Shown in pieces: positions 13,131 through 15,799 of a stretch of DNA of 15,799 bases (its first letter is position 1; each line of letters begins with the position of its first letter). A program made the position numbers and the translations under genes. Source of the stretch: an uncultured Flavobacterium sp. (GTDB lineage Bacteria; Bacteroidota; Bacteroidia; Flavobacteriales; Flavobacteriaceae); the NCBI RefSeq assembly GCF_946479975.1, contig NZ_CAMLIX010000117.1, forward strand, positions 1-15,799. Reading direction: 5' to 3'. The notes below the pieces were generated by a model, which saw nothing but the letters and a program-made list of their open reading frames with translations, was not told the origin of the DNA and did not search any database.

Positions 13131-13172
13131 CTGAGCAAAGCGAAGAGAATCTGAAATCTAAAATCTAAAATC
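13131..13172. repeat. Right inverted flank of the DUF3098 gene
   Basis: CTGAGCAAAGCGAAG (13131-13145) is followed by AATCTGAAATCTAAAATC and a further TAAAATC. This is the reverse complement order of the left flank at 12748-12793, with a few changes. Confidence 0.6.
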
Positions 13173-13183
13173 ATAAATTATAA

Positions 13184-13981
13184 ATGAACACACTACAAGC
13201 TATTGTTCTTGCTATTATTGAAGGAATTACAGAATTTTTGCCTGTTTCTTCTACAGGTCACATGATTATCGCCTCTTCTTTTTTCGGAATTGCTCACGAT
13301 GATTTTACGAAACTTTTTACCATTGTAATTCAGCTTGGCGCAATACTTTCTGTTGTCATTTTATATTTCAAACGTTTCTTTCAAACTTTAGATTTCTATT
13401 TTAAACTTTTAGTTGCTTTTATTCCTGCAGTAGTTTTAGGATTACTTCTAAGCGATTTTATTGATGGTTTATTAGAAAACCCAGTTACTGTTGCAGTTTC
13501 ACTTTTAATTGGTGGAATTATTTTATTGAAAGTTGACGAATGGTTCAACAATCCAAATACAGCTGAAACTTCTCAAGAAATTAGTTATTTACAAGCCTTT
13601 AAAATTGGATTATTTCAATGTCTTGCCATGATTCCTGGAGTTTCTAGAAGTGGTGCAAGTATCGTTGGAGGTATGTCTCAAAAATTATCAAGAACTACAG
13701 CTGCAGAATTTTCATTTTTCTTAGCCGTTCCAACCATGTTGGGCGCAACTGCAAAAAAATGCTACGATTATTATAAAGCTGGATTTGAATTGTCTCACGA
13801 TCAAATAAATCTTTTAGTTATTGGAAATGTTGTTGCCTTTATTGTAGCACTTCTAGCTATTAAAACTTTCATCGGATTTTTGACAAAAAACGGATTTAAA
13901 GTTTTTGGTTATTACCGAATTATTGCCGGAATCATTTTATTATTGATCCACTTTTTCATTCACCCGCTTACCATTATATAA
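13184..13981 (+). CDS. uppP: Undecaprenyl-diphosphate phosphatase
   Basis: The 265-residue integral membrane enzyme (BacA family) dephosphorylates undecaprenyl diphosphate to recycle the lipid carrier of peptidoglycan and other envelope polymers. Both active-site signatures are intact: [14 protein letters not shown] at residues 13-26 and [13 protein letters not shown] at 151-163, with the catalytic Arg at 155. About seven to eight hydrophobic helices fill the rest, and the length is typical. Activity of this family also confers low-level bacitracin tolerance. The stop codon overlaps the truB start (TAATG), indicating translational coupling. Confidence 0.97.
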   Translation: MNTLQAIVLAIIEGITEFLPVSSTGHMIIASSFFGIAHDDFTKLFTIVIQLGAILSVVILYFKRFFQTLDFYFKLLVAFIPAVVLGLLLSDFIDGLLENPVTVAVSLLIGGIILLKVDEWFNNPNTAETSQEISYLQAFKIGLFQCLAMIPGVSRSGASIVGGMSQKLSRTTAAEFSFFLAVPTMLGATAKKCYDYYKAGFELSHDQINLLVIGNVVAFIVALLAIKTFIGFLTKNGFKVFGYYRIIAGIILLLIHFFIHPLTII

Positions 13982-14670
13982 TGACACCTGAAGAATATTT
14001 AGACGGACAAGTTTTATTGATTGACAAACCTTTAAAATGGAGTTCGTTTCAAGCTGTCAATAAATTAAAATACCTTTTGATTAATAAAGTTGGACTTCCA
14101 AAAAAGTTCAAAATTGGTCACGCAGGAACTTTAGATCCTTTAGCAACTGGACTTTTATTAATCTGCACAGGAAAATTCACCAAAAGAATTTCTGAACTTC
14201 AAGGTCAGGCAAAAGAATATACGGGAACTTTTTACATAGGTGCCACTACTCCATCTTATGATTTAGAAACCGAAATCGATCAGACTTTCCCAATTGAACA
14301 TATTGATGAAGCTGTGATTCATGAAACGGTAAAACAATTTTTAGGCGAAATTGACCAAAAACCACCTATTTTTTCTGCGATTAAAAAAGACGGCGTTCGT
14401 TTGTACGAGCATGCGCGTGCAGGAGAAACTGTAGAAATTGCAAGTAGAAAAACTACTATTCACGAATTTGAAATTACTCGAATCGCATTGCCAGAAATAG
14501 ATTTTAGAGTCGTTTGTTCTAAAGGAACTTATATTCGCTCTCTAGCTTTTGATTTTGGAAAAGCAATGAATTCTGGATCGCATTTAACCGTTTTACGCCG
14601 AACAAAAATTGGTGACTACGATGTTAAAAATGCGATTGATATTACTTTGTTTGAAGAAAGTTTAAAATAA
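13981..14670 (+). CDS. truB: tRNA pseudouridine 55 synthase
   Basis: The 229-residue enzyme converts U55 in the T-loop of tRNAs to pseudouridine. The catalytic motif is clear: KIGHAGTLDPLATGLLLI with nucleophile Asp52. Also present are the TruB segments ATTPSYDLETEID, QKPPIFSAIKKDGVRLYEHAR and VCSKGTYIRSLAFDFG. It is shorter than E. coli TruB (about 314 residues) because it stops soon after the catalytic domain and lacks a clear C-terminal PUA-like domain, a common form in Bacteroidota. It overlaps uppP by one base. The hairpin at 14676-14701 starts six bases after its stop. Confidence 0.97.
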   Translation: MTPEEYLDGQVLLIDKPLKWSSFQAVNKLKYLLINKVGLPKKFKIGHAGTLDPLATGLLLICTGKFTKRISELQGQAKEYTGTFYIGATTPSYDLETEIDQTFPIEHIDEAVIHETVKQFLGEIDQKPPIFSAIKKDGVRLYEHARAGETVEIASRKTTIHEFEITRIALPEIDFRVVCSKGTYIRSLAFDFGKAMNSGSHLTVLRRTKIGDYDVKNAIDITLFEESLK

Positions 14671-14701
14671 AAAAAGCACATTATATAAAAACATAATGTG
14701 C
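14671..14701 (-). terminator. Terminator between truB and the small leftward unit
   Basis: GCACATTAT (14676-14684) and ATAATGTGC (14693-14701) form a perfect 9-base stem with an 8-base loop. The T run lies on the minus strand (complement of the A-rich 14668-14675), so it is a good terminator for leftward transcription and a weaker one for truB. Confidence 0.7.
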
Positions 14702-14749
14702 CAGCTCGTGAGCAAATAGTACAGTTATTCCATACTCGCTTCTTCTGAG

Positions 14750-14827
14750 TTAATAGTGAGGCACATTTTTCCCTCCAAATAAAAATTGAGAAAAGAAATC
14801 ATAAAACCTTTCAAATAACTTTTTCAT
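14750..14827 (-). CDS. Possible 25-residue amphipathic peptide gene
   Basis: An ATG at 14827 opens a 25-codon frame whose product begins MKKLFERFYDFFSQFLFGG and ends in PHY. The first 18 residues mix Lys/Glu/Arg/Asp with many Phe, Leu and Tyr, giving a likely amphipathic helix. The sequence before the ATG is A-rich, as is usual for Flavobacterium starts. A strong leftward terminator follows about 50 bases after the stop. No family was recognised and chance cannot be excluded for so short a frame. The transcript could instead be a structured small RNA. Confidence 0.3.
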   Translation of the reverse strand: MKKLFERFYDFFSQFLFGGKNVPHY

Positions 14828-15001
14828 AATAGTGTAGTTTTTAATTGTTAATATTAAATAGACACCAATAAAAGAGTAAATCAGAAAGTTATAATAGAAG
14901 TGGGTTTCCATTTACTAAGATACAAATTTCGAAGTAGAATAGATACACTTTAAGATAATTTTATCAACCAAATTATTTGTTTATCAATACATTAAACAAA
15001 A
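14828..15001. other. AT-rich intergenic DNA
   Basis: Between the small leftward frame and the end of the thioredoxin-like gene no gene is seen. TAACTTTC on the minus strand (14894-14887) resembles a -7 element but has no TTTG at the right distance. Confidence 0.4.
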
Positions 15002-15619
15002 TCATAGGCGATTATATTTAATGTTTTCCATGATATCCAGCAATTCTTCCTGTACAGAAAGTCCTTTGTCGGCCAAATACCATAATTGCAAGTCGGTTTT
15101 TATTTTTTCATCAATTGGGCCAACTTCTCTTTTATGTTTTGCCATTAATTCTGAAGCTCCTTTTGGTCTTGGTCCCCAATCGGCACGAACAATTCCGGCT
15201 TCTTTACAAATAACAATAACTTTGGGAATTGCTCTTCCTCCGTTTGTCAAATAGTGACTCATTAAATCCTCATTTTCATCGCGAAGTGCTATTCTAAGAT
15301 CAACTTTTTTATTAGAAGCATGAGCCATTTTATCTAAAACAGGAAGAATCTGCGCTGCATCTCCGCACCAGCCTTCAGATAAAACCAGCCAGATATAATG
15401 ATTGTTTAAGTTTTGAAGTTTTTCAGCAACATTATCAGAAATTTTTATTGTCTTTTCGAGCCTGTTCATTCTCGCTTCATTCAATTTTGAATAATTAGTC
15501 AAGCTTTCTGACTGCTCATTCCCTGTTGATTTTCCATCGGTCAATAAATCGGTTACTAATTTTCTGTATTCAGCATATGAATGACTATTAAACAATGCTT
15601 TGGCTACGATGCTTTTCAT
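15002..15619 (-). CDS. Thioredoxin-like family protein with a single active-site cysteine
   Basis: The 205-residue protein has a helical N-terminus (1-70) and a thioredoxin fold (about 72-150). The fold includes the strand YIWLVLSEGWCGDAA, an active-site-like WCGD at 84-87, and the cis-proline motif RAIPKVIV with Pro132. The usual CxxC is replaced by a lone Cys85 followed by Gly-Asp, so it cannot cycle as a classical dithiol reductase. It matches a group of bacterial thioredoxin-family proteins of unclear role. There is no signal peptide, so it should be cytoplasmic. The start ATG at 15619 begins the conserved-looking N-terminus. It is transcribed alone, with a CRP-like palindrome about 55 bases upstream. 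Confidence 0.88.
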   Translation of the reverse strand: MKSIVAKALFNSHSYAEYRKLVTDLLTDGKSTGNEQSESLTNYSKLNEARMNRLEKTIKISDNVAEKLQNLNNHYIWLVLSEGWCGDAAQILPVLDKMAHASNKKVDLRIALRDENEDLMSHYLTNGGRAIPKVIVICKEAGIVRADWGPRPKGASELMAKHKREVGPIDEKIKTDLQLWYLADKGLSVQEELLDIMENIKYNRL

Positions 15620-15673
15620 ATTTTATTTATTTTTAGGAGAGATAAAAATACAAAATTTGAAAAGATGATGATA

Positions 15674-15689
15674 ATGACATTTGTCACAT
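15674..15689. promoter_or_regulatory. CRP/FNR-like palindrome upstream of the thioredoxin-like gene
   Basis: AATGACATTTGTCACA fits the TGTGA-N6-TCACA layout of CRP-family sites in 8 of 10 defined positions. Its core TGACATTTGTCA is a perfect palindrome with 5-base arms. It lies about 55-70 bases before the start codon. Confidence 0.35.
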
Positions 15690-15720
15690 TATAATAGTCT
15701 ATTTTAATTACAAGCTTTTT

Positions 15721-15799
15721 TTAACGCAAAGAACGCTAAGGTATTTTTATTTGGAGCGCAAGCAAGATCTAAATATTAAGTTCGCAAAGCTTTGTAAAG
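15721..15799. repeat. CGCAAAG repeat and inverted, truncated copy of the tandem-array unit
   Basis: TTAACGCAAAGAACGCTAAG opens the stretch. From 15766 to 15795 the sequence GATCTAAATATTAAGTTCG followed by CAAAGCTTT is the reverse complement of the central part of the 96-98 base unit at 11321-11642. The window ends inside it. Confidence 0.75.

Noticed and set aside
14671..14870. Classical leader-peptide attenuator
   Set aside because: The layout looks similar, but the sequence beyond the terminator is truB on the opposite strand, so there is no downstream gene to control. The frame also has no run of a single amino acid's codons.
1..15799. tRNA, rRNA or insertion sequence
   Set aside because: No cloverleaf with a TTCGA arm, no rRNA-like stretch and no transposase frame was found on either strand by eye.

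Overview
The window looks like chromosomal DNA of a Flavobacterium (Bacteroidota). The DNA is AT-rich. Genes lack clear Shine-Dalgarno sequences. Several upstream regions carry the Bacteroidota -33 TTTG / -7 TAnnTTTG promoter pattern. The ftsX - DUF3098 - uppP - truB gene order is typical of this phylum. Intergenic gaps are filled with short palindromic repeats of the kind common in Flavobacterium. No transposase, integrase, rRNA, tRNA or CRISPR array was seen.

Left part (1-5250). The tail of an unidentified gene ends in a strong repeat-type terminator. It is followed by an Lrp/AsnC regulator, a small three-helix membrane protein and a convergent YugP-type zinc peptidase. Then comes a leftward two-component operon (TPR-containing HisKA_3 sensor kinase and LuxR/NarL-type response regulator). 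Divergent from it is a small lipoprotein with an acidic, surface-export-like tail. The shared intergenic space has divergent promoters with identical -7 elements. It also has two palindromes, one in the 7-2-7 geometry of NarL-type operators, so the lipoprotein is a good candidate target of the two-component system.

Middle (5290-8143). A leftward, tightly packed three-gene unit encodes an exported alpha/beta hydrolase, an ECF sigma factor and a four-helix membrane protein that is probably its anti-sigma factor. Upstream of it is about 900 bases without genes. This stretch holds a composite three-hairpin repeat of 231 bases present twice, plus other palindromes.

Right part (8080-15799). leuS runs leftward from a near-consensus promoter, with an octamer-repeat leader, and ends at a repeat-derived terminator. 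About 850 bases without genes follow, containing three and a half tandem copies of a 96-98 base repeat. The rightward cell-envelope group comes next: ftsX (divisome and peptidoglycan hydrolase control), a DUF3098 protein, uppP (undecaprenyl-phosphate recycling) and truB (tRNA pseudouridine 55), with uppP and truB overlapping by one base. The gap after truB holds a possible 25-codon leftward gene with its own terminator. A leftward thioredoxin-like gene follows, and the window ends in an inverted, cut-off copy of the tandem repeat.

The most interesting points are the putative NarL-type operator and lipoprotein next to the two-component system, the hydrolase-sigma-anti-sigma operon, the modular hairpin repeats, and the small transcription unit after truB.
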